DNA from: Phascolarctos cinereus
Taxonomy: Eukaryota > Chordata > Mammalia > Diprotodontia > Phascolarctidae
Direction of reading: 5' to 3'
Assembly: GCF_002099425.1 (NCBI RefSeq)
Contig: NW_018343953.1
Span: 6,274,001-6,338,000 of the forward strand
DNA: 64,000 nt
Part shown: positions 36,397 through 46,645 of the stretch, in pieces
How the letters are laid out: every line of letters begins with the position of its first letter
Numbering within the stretch: the stretch's first letter is position 1
Translations under genes and position numbers: made by a program
The notes under the pieces: model-generated
What the model was told of the DNA's origin: nothing
Seen by the model: the letters and a program-made list of their open reading frames with translations, nothing else
Database searches by the model: none

Positions 36397-37047
36397 AGCA
36401 GTGGGAAAAGGACCCACATGTACAAATTTATAGCAGCTCTTTTTGTGGTGGCAAAGAATTGGAAATTGAGAGGATGCTCAAAAATTGGGGAATGGCTGAA
36501 CGAGTTGGGGTATATGAATGTAATGGAATACTATTGTGCTATAAGAAATGATGATGAGCAGGCAGACTTCAGAAAAACCTGGAAAGACTTGTATGGTCTG
36601 ATGTTGAGTGAAGTGAACAGAACCAGGAGAATATTATTGTACACAGTAACAGCCACATTGTGGAATGATTAACATTGATAACTTGACTTTTCTCAGCAAT
36701 ATAAGGATCTAAGACATCTCCAAAGGCCTCATGATGGAAAATGCTATCCATATCCAAAGAAAGAACTATGGAGTTTGAATGCAGATTGAAGCATAGTATT
36801 TGCTATTTTTTTCTTCTGTTGTGTTTTATTTCCTCTTTCTGGTGGTTCCTCCTATTGGTTCTAATTCTTACCTATAACATCACTAATGTGAAAATATGTT
36901 TAATAGGAATGTAAATGTATAGCCTATATCAGATTGGATGTTGTCTTGGGGAGGGAGAGGGAGAAAAATTTAAAACTCAAAAACTTACGAAAGTGATTGT
37001 TCATCAATCAAAATAAATTAATTTTTAAAAAGTTAAATTTTAAAAAA
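36397..37047 (+). mobile_element. 5'-truncated L1 3' end inside an RTE-tail SINE
   Basis: ORF2 C-terminus (open from about 36400 to 36670), 3' UTR and A-rich tail. The SINE reads CTGGAAAAGGAA before and AAAGGAAATGGTAAACCAC after, showing that the L1 split it. Absent from copy A, so inserted after the duplication. Confidence 0.75.
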
Positions 37048-37145
37048 AGGAAATGGTAAACCACTCTAGTATCTTTGCCAAGAAAAACCCAATTGGGGTC
37101 ACAAAGATTCAAACATAACAGAAAAAATGACTGAAAAATATAGAA
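37048..37145 (+). mobile_element. RTE-tail SINE, right part
   Basis: GGTAAACCACTCTAGTATCTTTGCC and then GGGGTCACAAAGATTC, the RTE-like 3' tail in sense orientation. Confidence 0.6.
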
Positions 37146-37277
37146 ATCCCTATAGCCACCAACCACACAGATAGAGTGGGCAGAATGCATTGTCAACTAA
37201 GTCTTTTTCAGTCTTAGACTGCCAAGATTTATAATAAGTAACTATTTGGGCCTATAATTATAAAGAGGTTAGGGTGG

Positions 37278-37919
37278 TGTCATGAATAAAACCCTGAAGA
37301 GATAGAGTTTCCAAGCAATTAATAATCAACTTATTAATCAGGCTAGCTCATAATCAATAAATTGATGGTCAATGTTTTCTCTTGGTAACCAAAGAAGCCA
37401 AGAGAGACTCTGAAAACACCTTAAATGAGGTGTGTACCTTCTGAGGGGGAACTTCCCTGATAAGTGAAATTCAGCCTTGAGTGGTGGACATCAAATGAGG
37501 AGGTGGGCTAAAAGTCTTCTGTTCCTCTTGCTAAGAATATGGCTTGGTCATGAAACCCAGCAGCCCCCAGCAATCTGGGCAGGGGTAGCCATTTCCATCC
37601 AGATCTCTCTGGCTAATTTTCTCCTTCATGATCTTGAATGGGATAAAGGGCAGTAGTTTCTTCCCCCAAGCAAAGGACCCACCCAGCCAGAGTGGATTCT
37701 GTTTACACAGGAATCTAGTTTCCCATTTGGGTGGGGTCCCACCCAAATTAGTTAAGGAGGTTGTGTCTTGGGGGCTAGTAGTAAACATCCCTCTGTCATG
37801 CCCTTCAGAGACTGACTGACCTTTTCAGGAGTGAGGTCTTAAAAGAAGCAATAGGAAAAGGATGGATCGCAAATTAACAATTAGTTATTAATATAATAGT
37901 ATAATATTAATTTCTTTCA
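37278..37919. mobile_element. LTR-like block (probable solo LTR), copy B only
   Basis: About 640 bases starting TG and ending CA, inserted at a site that is empty in copy A (near 5668). The last 100 bases resemble 46560-46640. No internal retroviral sequence adjoins. It is a fossil, younger than the duplication, of a family I cannot name. Target copies are too short to be sure of. Confidence 0.45.
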
Positions 37920-38169
37920 GGGGATAAAGAATTATCTTTGTCCTTACTATATACTTGGAAATCTCAATGACTTCCTGCAGTCACGTGACCTGGACTCAAC
38001 CCATCCACCTGAGAGCTTTAGGATGAGGGTAGAAGAGACATAGCTAAGGAAAGGTGGTCTGGGCTCTGTCCCAAGGTACCAAATTGAGAGGACACTTGCA
38101 GTGCAAAAACAACAAAGCTTAGCATCTAGTTAACAAGAATTATTAGTTAAAATAGGAAAGTAATAGTAA

Positions 38170-38420
38170 TGATGACAATGAGAGCATTTGTATACTGCTT
38201 TAACATCTGAGAATTGTTTTACAAATATCTCATTTTATCTACACAACAATCCTCAGAAGGAGATGCTACTATTATACCTATTTTGCAACTGAGGAAACTA
38301 AGGCAGATAGTGGTGAAATGATTTGCCCCAGACTCACATAGCTAGTAAATGTCTGAGGTCAGATTTGACCTCAGGTCTTCCTGGCACCAGGCCCAAAACT
38401 GTCTACCGCACTACACTAGA
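38170..38420 (-). mobile_element. MIR-like SINE, copy B
   Basis: Homologue of 5930-6180. Confidence 0.6.
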
Positions 38421-38823
38421 TGGCAAACTAGGGCAAGTTCTTCTACCATGCCCTCCTTTCTTCCTCCTCACCCTCCATCCTCATATGCCAAGCTTCCTAG
38501 CAAATCCCTCACTCTGGGTTTCTAGAATCACCATCTCTTCCTCACTCCTCCCCCAATAAAGGACATTTTTCAGGCTGCTTGTCCTGGGCATTTTGTGGTA
38601 CTAAACTCACATGCAAAAATTGCTGTTTATAAGGCTTTGGATGGGGACACTGTAGTCTAGGAAAATGAAGAGGAAAAGATTCTATACCTGCTTTCTCATA
38701 TAATGGCTTGATCAGTTGCCTAATTTGGAAGCTGGTGGTTTCCAGAGAATCTGGAGGCGTCTTCCAGCTCTATAAGCATGGACAATCAAGGAGAACATCA
38801 TTCTCCTAGGGACTTAAGAGCCC

Positions 38824-38917
38824 CTAGATAAAAAGTGGCCAGACTGACTTCCTGGCAGAGACCTGAAGCCTCCTCTATCAGCCCAGTTGCTCATCCTCTC
38901 AACTGACTCCTTCCATC
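38824..38917 (+). promoter_or_regulatory. Gene B core promoter and 5' UTR
   Basis: A TATA-like TAGATAAAAAG lies at the position equivalent to that of gene A, about 90 bases before the ATG. From here to the start codon the match with gene A is very close, including the GACTGACTTCCTGGC block and the pyrimidine-rich run before the ATG. Confidence 0.5.
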
Positions 38918-38975
38918 ATGAGAATCGTGTTCCTTTTCTCTGTTCTCCTTCTTTTTGTGTCCCTGATACCATCAA
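38918..38975 (+). CDS. Beta-defensin gene B, exon 1 (signal peptide)
   Basis: Encodes MRIVFLFSVLLLFVSLIPS plus one base, paralogous to exon 1 of gene A. Six of the first 18 codons differ from A, four of them changing the amino acid, all within a still hydrophobic core. The donor reads TCAA|GTAAAG: relative to gene A the junction has three extra bases and an A instead of G at the last exon position. The phase stays 1, so the frame into exon 2 at 44425 is kept and the joined product is 75 residues. The donor is weaker than in A, but the +1 to +5 bases (GTAAA) remain usable. Confidence 0.83.
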
Positions 38976-39282
38976 GTAAAGTGGGATTGAAGTGATGGTC
39001 GGGGATATGCTGCTTGGGGAAGCTTCCTACACTACTTTGGTCACCTCAGCCCCAGGGACCATTTCTGAGAGTTGAGTTCAATTTTATCAGTTTTCCAGGT
39101 CCAGATTGGTTTGGATACTTTCAGCATCCAGTTTTTTGTTCCCTCTTTCTTCCTATCAACATTTAGCAACTCTCCCTAGCACCTTTTAACTGCCCAAAGT
39201 TTTTTTATGCATTTTATCATGCATTATAAAATGCATTATTATAAATAAATAAAATGCATTATTATGCCTCTCTCCTCTTATT

Positions 39283-40015
39283 TTTTTTTCATTTTTAAAA
39301 TCTTCTATTTTATATCAGTTTCATTTTCAAATATTTTTCTCCTGCCTTCCAAATCCAGAGAGAATTCACCTGTAACAAAGAATAAAAAGGAAAGAGAAGG
39401 AAAAAATTCAGTAAAACCAACCAAGATATTGACTGAGGCTGAAAGTATATTCACAGTTCAACACCTACAATCCCTCCCTTCTACAAATATGGCAGGAAAA
39501 TGTATTTTCTCATCTCTTCTTCAAAACCAAGTTCAGTCATTAAAACTACGCAGCTTCCCACTTTTTGGTTGGTTTGTTGATCTTTCCATATTTACATTAT
39601 TAGCAAATTATTATTATTGATCATTATGGACATTATTTTCTTCTTTTTTTCTGTTTAATCCACTTTGCCTCAATTCAAATTAGTCTTTCTATGCTTTTTG
39701 CATTGTACTTCCTCCATAATAAAATTCCACTGCATCTATGTACCTCAGTTTGTTTAGCCTTTCTCCAACTTATAGGTATCTACTTTGTTTCCAGTTCTTT
39801 GCCCCTATAGAAAGTGCTGCTATAAGTACCTGACCATCTATGGGGCCTTTCTATCTTCGACCTCCTTGGTGCATATAATTAGCAATGGATCTCCGGGTCA
39901 AAGTGTATGGACGTTTTAATCACATTCACAACATAATTTCCAACTGCTTTCCAGAACGGCTGGACCACTTTACAGCCCCACCAACAGCACGTCAGGGGAC
40001 TTACCTCTCTAACAT
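39283..40015 (-). mobile_element. Antisense L1 3' end, copy B
   Basis: Contiguous 3' UTR to ORF2 end, showing the uninterrupted state of the L1 that is split in copy A at 7412/8025. Confidence 0.6.
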
Positions 40016-40224
40016 GTCCCTCATTTTTCAGATGAGGAGACCAACCTATAGAACTAAAGTGACCTACCTAGGGGCATACATTGAGTTAGTGGGCGAAAGA
40101 ATCCACTCCCTAGAAGAACCTGTCCCTTTTTCTTCTCTACCTTAGTTCTTAGTGACTTAAATTAGGGAATCCTAGAGTTCTACAGAAGAGTCAAGAAAGA
40201 TCCTCCGAAAATGACAAAGTTGGC

Positions 40225-40460
40225 ATAACAGATACTGGGGCCTGAAATCAGGAAGACCTGAGTTCAAATCCAGCTTCTGACACATACAAGCCATGACCCC
40301 AAACATGTCACTTAACCTTCTGTCTGATTCAGTTTCCTCAACTCTGAAATAGGGATAATAATAGTCCCTACCTCACAGGTTTGTTATGAGGATAAAAGAG
40401 ATAATATTTGTAAAATGCTCAGGACTGTAATATGTAGTAGGCTCTTAATAAATTCTTATT
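40225..40460 (+). mobile_element. MIR-like SINE, copy B
   Basis: Homologue of 8516-8762 in the gene B intron. Confidence 0.6.
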
Positions 40461-40779
40461 TCTTTGCCTCTCTTCTTAACTATCCTTTTAAACATGGAAA
40501 AAAGTGTGAGGTGGAGTTCAGGAAGTTTGTGAATGAGAAGTCAGTGGAAGTTCTAGTGCAGCCCAATCCCAGCCCCAGTCTCAACAGTCAATTTGCAGGA
40601 CAATGGCTTTTCCTACCACTCTGAAGATTCTTCAGGTCTCAAGGGAGGTAGTTCTGGCTATCATCATGCCAGACCAACCCTAGTCAGTGAATACTTTAGG
40701 CATTGTTTAGTTAGATTCCAACATCCTAACTTGATGGATAAGACATAAAAATATGGGCTAGATAACAATAGTTGGATGA

Positions 40780-41765
40780 ATTAAAGACTGTTTAAATGAC
40801 CAGACCCAAAGAGTAGACGTTAAAGGGTTAATTTCAATTTAGAAGAAAGATGTCTAGAATTGCAGATGACAAGAAGATTGCTAACAAGTGATGGACTTGG
40901 GATCCAAAAAGATCTCACAACCTAGAACAATGGGCCAAATCTAATACAATGATATTTAATGGAGATAAATGTAAAGTTTTATACTCATGTTCAAAAAATT
41001 CAACTTCCCAAAGTCAAGATAGGGGAGGCAGAACTAGAAAAGAATTTCTATAAAAAATATCTCAAACTTTTAGCTTACTGCTAGAACAATATGAGTCCAT
41101 TGCGTGATATGACAACCAAAAAAGCTAATGTGATTATATGCTGCATTTAGAGAAGTATAGTACCCAGAAGAAGAATGGTGATAGTTATTCTATGATTGTG
41201 TTCTGCCTGGGTCAAACCACATATGGGATATTATATTCATTTCTGGGTATCACATTTTAGGAGGAAGTTTGCCAAATTGGAGAAGACCCAAAGGAAAGCA
41301 ACTAGGATAGTGAAAGACCTTGTGATATACCATGGATCATGCCATATGAAAGTCATATGAAAATTAGTTGATGGAAATAGTGCTGCTTAGCCAGGACAAG
41401 AGAAGTCTTAGGCAAGATAAAAGAGCTTCCTTCAAGTATTGGAAAGACTTTCACTTAGAAGAGGGATTGGACTTGTTCTCCTTGAGTCCAGAAGACAAAC
41501 TAGAAGCAGTTGCTAGAAGGTGAAGCTAATTTAAGTTCAAAGAAAAGAAAATATTCTTTAAAATTATGTAATGGTAGAATGGGCTGCCTCAGCAGCAGTA
41601 GTTTGCCCTCACTTGGAGATCTTCAATTAATTGTTAAATGACCACATCGTGAAAATGGAGCAAAGGTTATTCCTCTGCAGATACAGACTACTTAAGAGTC
41701 TCTGAGGTCGCTTCTACCAAAGATATTCTGATCTTGTGACCCAATAATGACGGTACTGAGGTTGG
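40780..41765 (+). mobile_element. CR1/L3-type LINE, 3' end
   Basis: Carries the CR1 family's 3' landmarks in order: AAATTGGAGAAGACCCAAAGG, AAGTATTGGAAAGACTTTCA, GAGGGATTGGACTTGTTCTCC, GTAGAATGGGCTGCCTC and CTCTGAGGTCGCTTCTACC. Old and without a frame. It lies in the gene B intron with no match in gene A's intron. Confidence 0.7.
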
Positions 41766-41840
41766 CCTCAATTCTGAGCTTCCAACACCAGAAAAGTTTG
41801 TGGAAAAGCAGGATGTACAATCATCATGTATAGCCTAAGT

Positions 41841-42043
41841 CAGGGGTGGGGAACCTGTGGACTAGAGGCCACAGGTGGCCCTGTAGGTCCTCAAGTGTAG
41901 ACCTTTGACTGAATCCAAACTTCACAGAACAAATCCTCTTAATTAAAAAGATCTGTTCTGTAAAACTTGGACTCAGTCAAAAGATCGCACCCAAGGACCT
42001 AGAAGGCCACATGTGGCCTCTAGACCACAGGTTCCTCACCCTG
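41841..42043. mobile_element. Palindromic hAT-type MITE with 8-bp target duplication
   Basis: Terminal inverted repeat CAGGGGTGGGGAACCTGTGG / CCACAGGTTCCTCACCCTG. The halves are complementary almost throughout (CAAACTTCACAGAACAAATC against GATCTGTTCTGTAAAACTTG). Flanked by GCCTAAGT at 41833-41840 and 42045-42052. Small, noncoding, and needing a transposase in trans; the 8-bp duplication fits hAT. Confidence 0.85.
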
Positions 42044-42059
42044 CGCCTAAGTCATATGG

Positions 42060-42265
42060 TATGGTTTAGTGGAAAAAACTCTAAATCTACATTAGAAGAT
42101 CAGAATTTGGATCTCAGATCTTATATTTACTAGCTATGTGAATCTAAGCCACTCATTTTACATGTCTAGACCTCAATTTCCTCTTATGTGAAGTGGGGAT
42201 AATAATATTTTACAGGATTTTCATGAAGAAAATACTTTGTAATACATAAGATACATGTTGGGCAC
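42060..42265 (+). mobile_element. MIR-like SINE
   Basis: GGATCTCAGATCTTATATTTAC ... CTCAATTTCCTCTTATGTGAAG, next to the MITE. Confidence 0.5.
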
Positions 42266-42859
42266 TTGACCTTGCAAAAAATGGAGGATAGAAAGCCCTA
42301 GAAGCATACCAGATGGAGGCACCATTAGCACAAAGCAAAATCCAGCCCAGCCCAAGCAATGAACAATATTGTAAAGTAGAAAGAGAATCCAGGGAAACAT
42401 CCCCTAAAGTATGTCTACTTCTATCCTTTGAAATCTAGTTTATGAACCCACTGAATGTTGCTCTCCAAAGTTATCAATGATCCCTAAACTCAGGGGTATC
42501 ACACTTGCACAATACAATGCTTGTTGATTCACTGATTTATTCAACAAAATATGTACACAGATAAGCAAATACAAGGAATATAAAAAGCAATGCAGAATAA
42601 GGTCAAGAGCCAGAAAGCCCTGACACCAAGGTGGGCATCTAACAAGGCCTCAGCTGGAGGAAGTGCCTTAGTTCTGTGTTTAAGTAAGATAGGACTTCTG
42701 AGAGGCAAGAGTTTAAGCCAATTAGAATGGCCATTAGGCAAATGGGGTACATGACTTCCTACTACAGCCAAAAAGAAAACAAGCATCCCTGCCTGTTGGG
42801 ACAGCACAATCTGTAAGGGGAGTCTAAAGCAAAGTCTGACATTCGCTGTTCAAAGGCAG

Positions 42860-42962
42860 ACCATCTCACTCTTATCTTCACATCCTAAGCTCCTGTCATA
42901 GTGCCTGACACATAAAAGACACTTAATAAACGCTTATGGATTGACTGATTGACTGATTGATT
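42860..42962 (+). mobile_element. L2 3' terminus
   Basis: Ends TGCCTGACACATAAAAGACACTTAATAAACG followed by a TGAC/TGAT simple repeat, the standard L2 3' end. Confidence 0.5.
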
Positions 42963-43111
42963 GATATGATGAGCCAGGCTCTGTGCTAAGTGCTAGGGAT
43001 AGATATACAAAAGCGACACATCCTTCCCCTCATGAAACTCACATTCTACTGGGAGGACACAATGTGTACATAGATAAGAACATACAAAAAGCATAAAAAG
43101 TGATTTTGGGG

Positions 43112-43321
43112 GCAGCTAGGTGGTGCAGTGGATAGAGCAACAGTGCTGGAGTCAGGAGGACCTGAGTTCAAATCCAGCCTCAGACACTTGACACTCACTG
43201 TGTGACCCTGGGCAAGTCACTTAACCCTATGGCCTAGCAGAAGAAGAAGAAGAAGAAGAAGAAGAAGAAGAAGAAGAAGAAGAAGAAGAAGAAGAAGAAG
43301 AAGAAGAAGAAGAAGAAGAAG
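43112..43321 (+). mobile_element. tRNA-headed marsupial SINE with (AAG)n tail
   Basis: Complete head GGCAGCTAGGTGGTGCAGTG. The tail has become an (AAG)n microsatellite at 43238-43321. Target copies AAAGTGATTTTGGGG (43097-43111) and AAAGTAATTTGGGG (43322-43335). Confidence 0.8.
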
Positions 43322-43641
43322 AAAGTAATTTGGGGAAAAAGAGAGGGGTAACAGTTGAGGAGAGATAAGGAAATGCCATATGTAGGAGGCAGCACTTTAG
43401 TATTAGCAGTTCTTGAGTTTCTGCTCCCCTTTTTTCAGTGCCCAAATCTTGCCAAGCCCTAACTTTGTATGACCCCCACTCACCCTCATCTGGCTGCTCT
43501 GAACTTATTTACATGGTGCTGAATGGAGCTGAATGATGTCACATAACCATGTTGACTGGATTGACTTCAAAATTTATGTTATCCAATCTCAACAACTTCT
43601 CCAAAATTCATACTCTATTCTACTCTCCACAGCTGACTTTT

Positions 43642-43798
43642 TTTTTTGCTTTTTTTTTTAGGCAATTGGGGTTAAGTGACTTGCCCAGGGTCACACAGCT
43701 AGTAAGTGTCAGTGTTTGGTCTGAGGCTGGATTTGAACTTAGGTCCTCCCGACTTCAGGGCCAGATCTCTATCCACTGTGCCACCTAGCTGCCCCCAA
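43642..43798 (-). mobile_element. tRNA-headed marsupial SINE, absent from copy A
   Basis: Perfect target copies CACAGCTGACTTTT at 43628-43641 and 43799-43812. The homologous site in copy A (17079-17092) is empty, so insertion followed the defensin duplication. Confidence 0.9.
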
Positions 43799-44424
43799 CA
43801 CAGCTGACTTTTAAACCTTCTCTTTCCTCCTCAAACCTTCCACACTACCCCATGCACTCACTCTCATAACTGAGGATCTTGCCTGTTTAAGAAAATAAAG
43901 ATCATTTAAACTCTCTCTTCTCCCCTTCTCAAAAACTCAAAATCCCTTTACTTCATGCCCAATTCTCTTCTTCATTACTATATCTCTTGCAAAGAGGTGG
44001 CCCTTCTTCCAATGTCAACCTCTCCATATGTGCCTTTGATCCCATCTGCTCTCATCTTCTTAAGCAAATTGTCTTCATTACCATCCATTCTCCACCAGAA
44101 CCCTTAATTTCTTTCAAAGAGTAGTTTAAACATTACCTACAGACTGCATCCTTTCATAATTTCCCTTAATGCCTTCCCCAAAAAATTATCTCAAAAAGAT
44201 AGAATGTCAAAGGGAGGGGGGAGCTTACAGGGGTCAAGGAATAGAAAAGTTAAGTGTGAAGATGACCCTCAGTCACCCAATTTAGTCAATCCTCTACTAT
44301 CCTGTATCCCTCATAAACACAATCTCAAAGCATAAAGGCACATTTTACCATTGGTTTCTTCTTCCCAAGAGTTCCAAGAGATTCAGGAATAAGTTAATGG
44401 CTTTGCTCCTTGTGTTTTATGCAG

Positions 44425-44594
44425 CCAGCATTAGTATGTACCACGGTTCAAGACTATGTGCTCAGCTGCAAGGTGTCTGCAGAAAAGACATTTGCGATAC
44501 AATAGAAGAGAGGATTGGTCGCTGCACAACACACAAATCATGCTGTCGAAAGTGGTGGTTATCATCATTTATGCGAACACCCGAACCCATGTGA
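44425..44594 (+). CDS. Beta-defensin gene B, exon 2 (mature peptide)
   Basis: Follows an acceptor identical in its last 12 bases to that of gene A. In phase 1 it encodes TSISMYHGSRL, then six cysteines spaced CX6CX4CX9CX5CC exactly as in A, then a 17-residue tail and TGA at 44592. The core from Cys1 to Cys6 shares only 14 of 30 residues with A, mainly the cysteines, CRK, the Gly before Cys2 and an EE pair. The mature region has nine Lys/Arg against five Asp/Glu (about +4), much less cationic than A. It has a Trp-Trp pair just after Cys6. Predicted to be a secreted antimicrobial or signalling peptide. No frame break is seen. Confidence 0.88.
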
Positions 44595-44710
44595 AAAACC
44601 GTATGGGTCTGGATACATGCAAAAAAAGCACTGAGAGCCTCAGAGTATCCAGACAGAAACTGACAAACCATCTTCTTAAAAATCCAACTTCTAGTCCCTC
44701 TTTGGTCAGA

Positions 44711-44716
44711 AATAAA
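44711..44716 (+). terminator. Gene B polyadenylation signal
   Basis: AATAAA in the 3' UTR, at the position matching 18003 of gene A and within the same ATATTGATTTAAATT context. Confidence 0.6.
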
Positions 44717-45599
44717 TATTGATTTAAATTGTATCTGTGTTTTTTCCCTGGAGGTATCTAACTTGGATTCATTTAAAAGTCCAATAAAGATTTTTCGGAG
44801 TCCTAACCATAAGTTTTAAATTACCAAAGAAAAGAATGTAATTATTGTAAGATCACACGGCATGAAGGTGTATGTGGTTTGGGTTCATTTTTCTTGTCAT
44901 ATACATTAAAAATTCAGTCAAAGGGTCTTGCTCAGAGGTGGTATATCCTGAGCTAGCCCTTTCTAATCTGGACTACACCTGGAAAGGGTTGGGTAAGGCA
45001 AGAGCTGCAAGTTGCTCAGTTTCCACTCTAGAGGGCACTCCAAATTTGAGAAGAGCAGTCAAGATGCTTTCTCCTGTTAGCTGAAATGTCTCCATGCTTT
45101 GTCATTTCTCTTTTGGCAAAATGCTGAGCAGAAAAGTGGACCCCTGTAGTCCTAGTCTAGAGATAAAATAAAATATTAAAAAGTGAACTCTGTTACAAGT
45201 ATCTGGCTCCAGCCCTTACCTTGATGTAATTAACTGTCTCAGTTCTCTTCTATCTGTACCCCCTTTGATTCAGATATACAACGTATGAGTCTCCACAGCT
45301 TTAATCTACACTGAAATGAAAGGAAAACAGGCAGACTCTTCTCCACCAGAAAGGAGATAGACCTCACTTCCTTTCTCTCTCTCCTTTTCTCGCATGATCT
45401 TTTCCCTCCCTCCATTCCTGATATTCAGTATGGATGGAGAAAATTACATAAACAAGTGCACCTGAGCATCAAAAGGAATTGGAGGGTGGGGAGTGGAAGG
45501 GCTCTTGCTCCCTCTCTCATAAACAATGAAAGATAAAGCTTGAGCTAAGGTCCTTCCCAGCTTTCCTGGTTGGAAATAGAAACTTATGGTCAATGAAGA

Positions 45600-45960
45600 C
45601 CTTGGATTGCTAAAGATTTTGACATAGCAGCTTGGTGACACTAAGGAACTGTGGTCAGGAAGACCTGAGTTCAAATTCAACTTCAGACAGAGAGTAGCTG
45701 TGATCCTGAACAAATTACTTAACCTCTGGGATAAAGAAGTGGAAAGAGAAGAGAAAGAGACAGAAGGGGGGCAAGAAAAGGAATGGACAAAGGGAAAAGG
45801 GGAAAGAAAAAGTAGAAAACATGCTAAATTTGGAGCCTGAAGACTTAGATTCAAATCCTGACTCTGTCACTTACTAGGTCAATGAAACTGGGCAAGTCAC
45901 TGCCTCTGTAGGACTCAGTTTTCACATCTTAAAAATCAATCGATCAGCAAGTTGACTATA
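45600..45960 (+). mobile_element. Two MIR-like SINE fragments
   Basis: Heads at about 45655 (AGACCTGAGTTCAAATTC) and 45838 (GAAGACTTAGATTCAAATCC). They lie in sequence that copy B has and copy A lacks. Confidence 0.45.
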
Positions 45961-46349
45961 TTTCAGAATATGTGTCAGGCTATGCATTAATGCCAGTTCT
46001 AGTCTGACTGGTATGGCTCCTGCCCCCCACCCCAAGATGCATGTATGTCAAGGTTTAACGAACCCAGAGGCTGGACATTACCACTCCTCCCCATCTGCTT
46101 GCTTGCATGGTATAATTAGAATTAATTTTCCTGGGTTCCTACCCCTCATTATTCATTCTTTATTAGACAATTTAGAAATAGCCTCATTTCAGTGGTCCAG
46201 ATTGCCTTCCCCCATGGATGATGGGCCAGTCTCCTATTAGTGCCATGTCAGTCACCTGCCTAAATCTCTATACAACTTGGAGCCCGTAAGGGCTTTGGGA
46301 CTTCAGTCAGAGTGAGGAAACTGTTGCATATATACGTATATATAAAGCT

Positions 46350-46645
46350 ACCCACTAAGTCTCCCTTTTGTAGACCAGGTCACCCCCAACTTTGATGAAG
46401 GGAAAGTAAGAACAAGGGACATGTCCCCTGGGGAGGCCCTAGCTCAAGCTGGCTTGTGTTTACAGGTAAACAGAAGTGAAGGTCCCATTTTGGAGGGGCC
46501 CAGCTCAAGCTGGCTAATGAGCAGATGCTTTGGTGGCTAGGAGTGATCACAATGCTCCATTGTGCCCTTTAGAAACAAAAAAAGAGGAAAAGGATAGATC
46601 ATAGAGTAATGTTGGTTATTAAATAATATAACATAATAATAATTC
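46350..46645. mobile_element. Fragment related to the LTR-like block at 37278
   Basis: Shares the end GGAAAAGGATAGATC followed by an AT-rich stretch with the block at 37278-37919, and a similar GGGGTCCC/GGAGGCCC middle. Partial fossil at the right edge of copy B. Confidence 0.35.

Larger units (their letters stand above)
38976..44424 (+). other. Gene B intron (about 5.4 kb)
   Basis: Shorter than the gene A intron. It contains an antisense L1 remnant (39283-40015), a MIR-type SINE (40225), a CR1/L3 LINE piece (40780-41765), a hAT-type MITE (41841), an L2 end and two tRNA-headed SINEs (43112 and 43642). The last 1 kb realigns with gene A's intron from about 16760. No other exon is seen. Confidence 0.75.
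34932..46330 (+). repeat. Segmental duplication, copy B (holds defensin gene B)
   Basis: Direct-orientation partner of 3234-18700. It is shorter because the intron lacks the large L1 nest of copy A. It carries its own insertions: an L1 end at 36397, an LTR-like block at 37278, SINEs at 43112 and 43642, and extra sequence at about 45125-46100. Similarity looks like roughly 80-90% in non-inserted parts, judged by eye. The copies are therefore old enough to have gathered many private insertions, yet still align over introns. Confidence 0.85.

Noticed and set aside
36211-36672. 153-codon open frame as a novel gene
   Set aside because: It fuses MIR/SINE sequence to the L1 ORF2 C-terminus of the insertion at 36397.
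43227-43445. Poly-Ser and poly-Glu frames at 43227, 55977 and 56083
   Set aside because: They are translations of (AAG)n/(CTT)n microsatellites.
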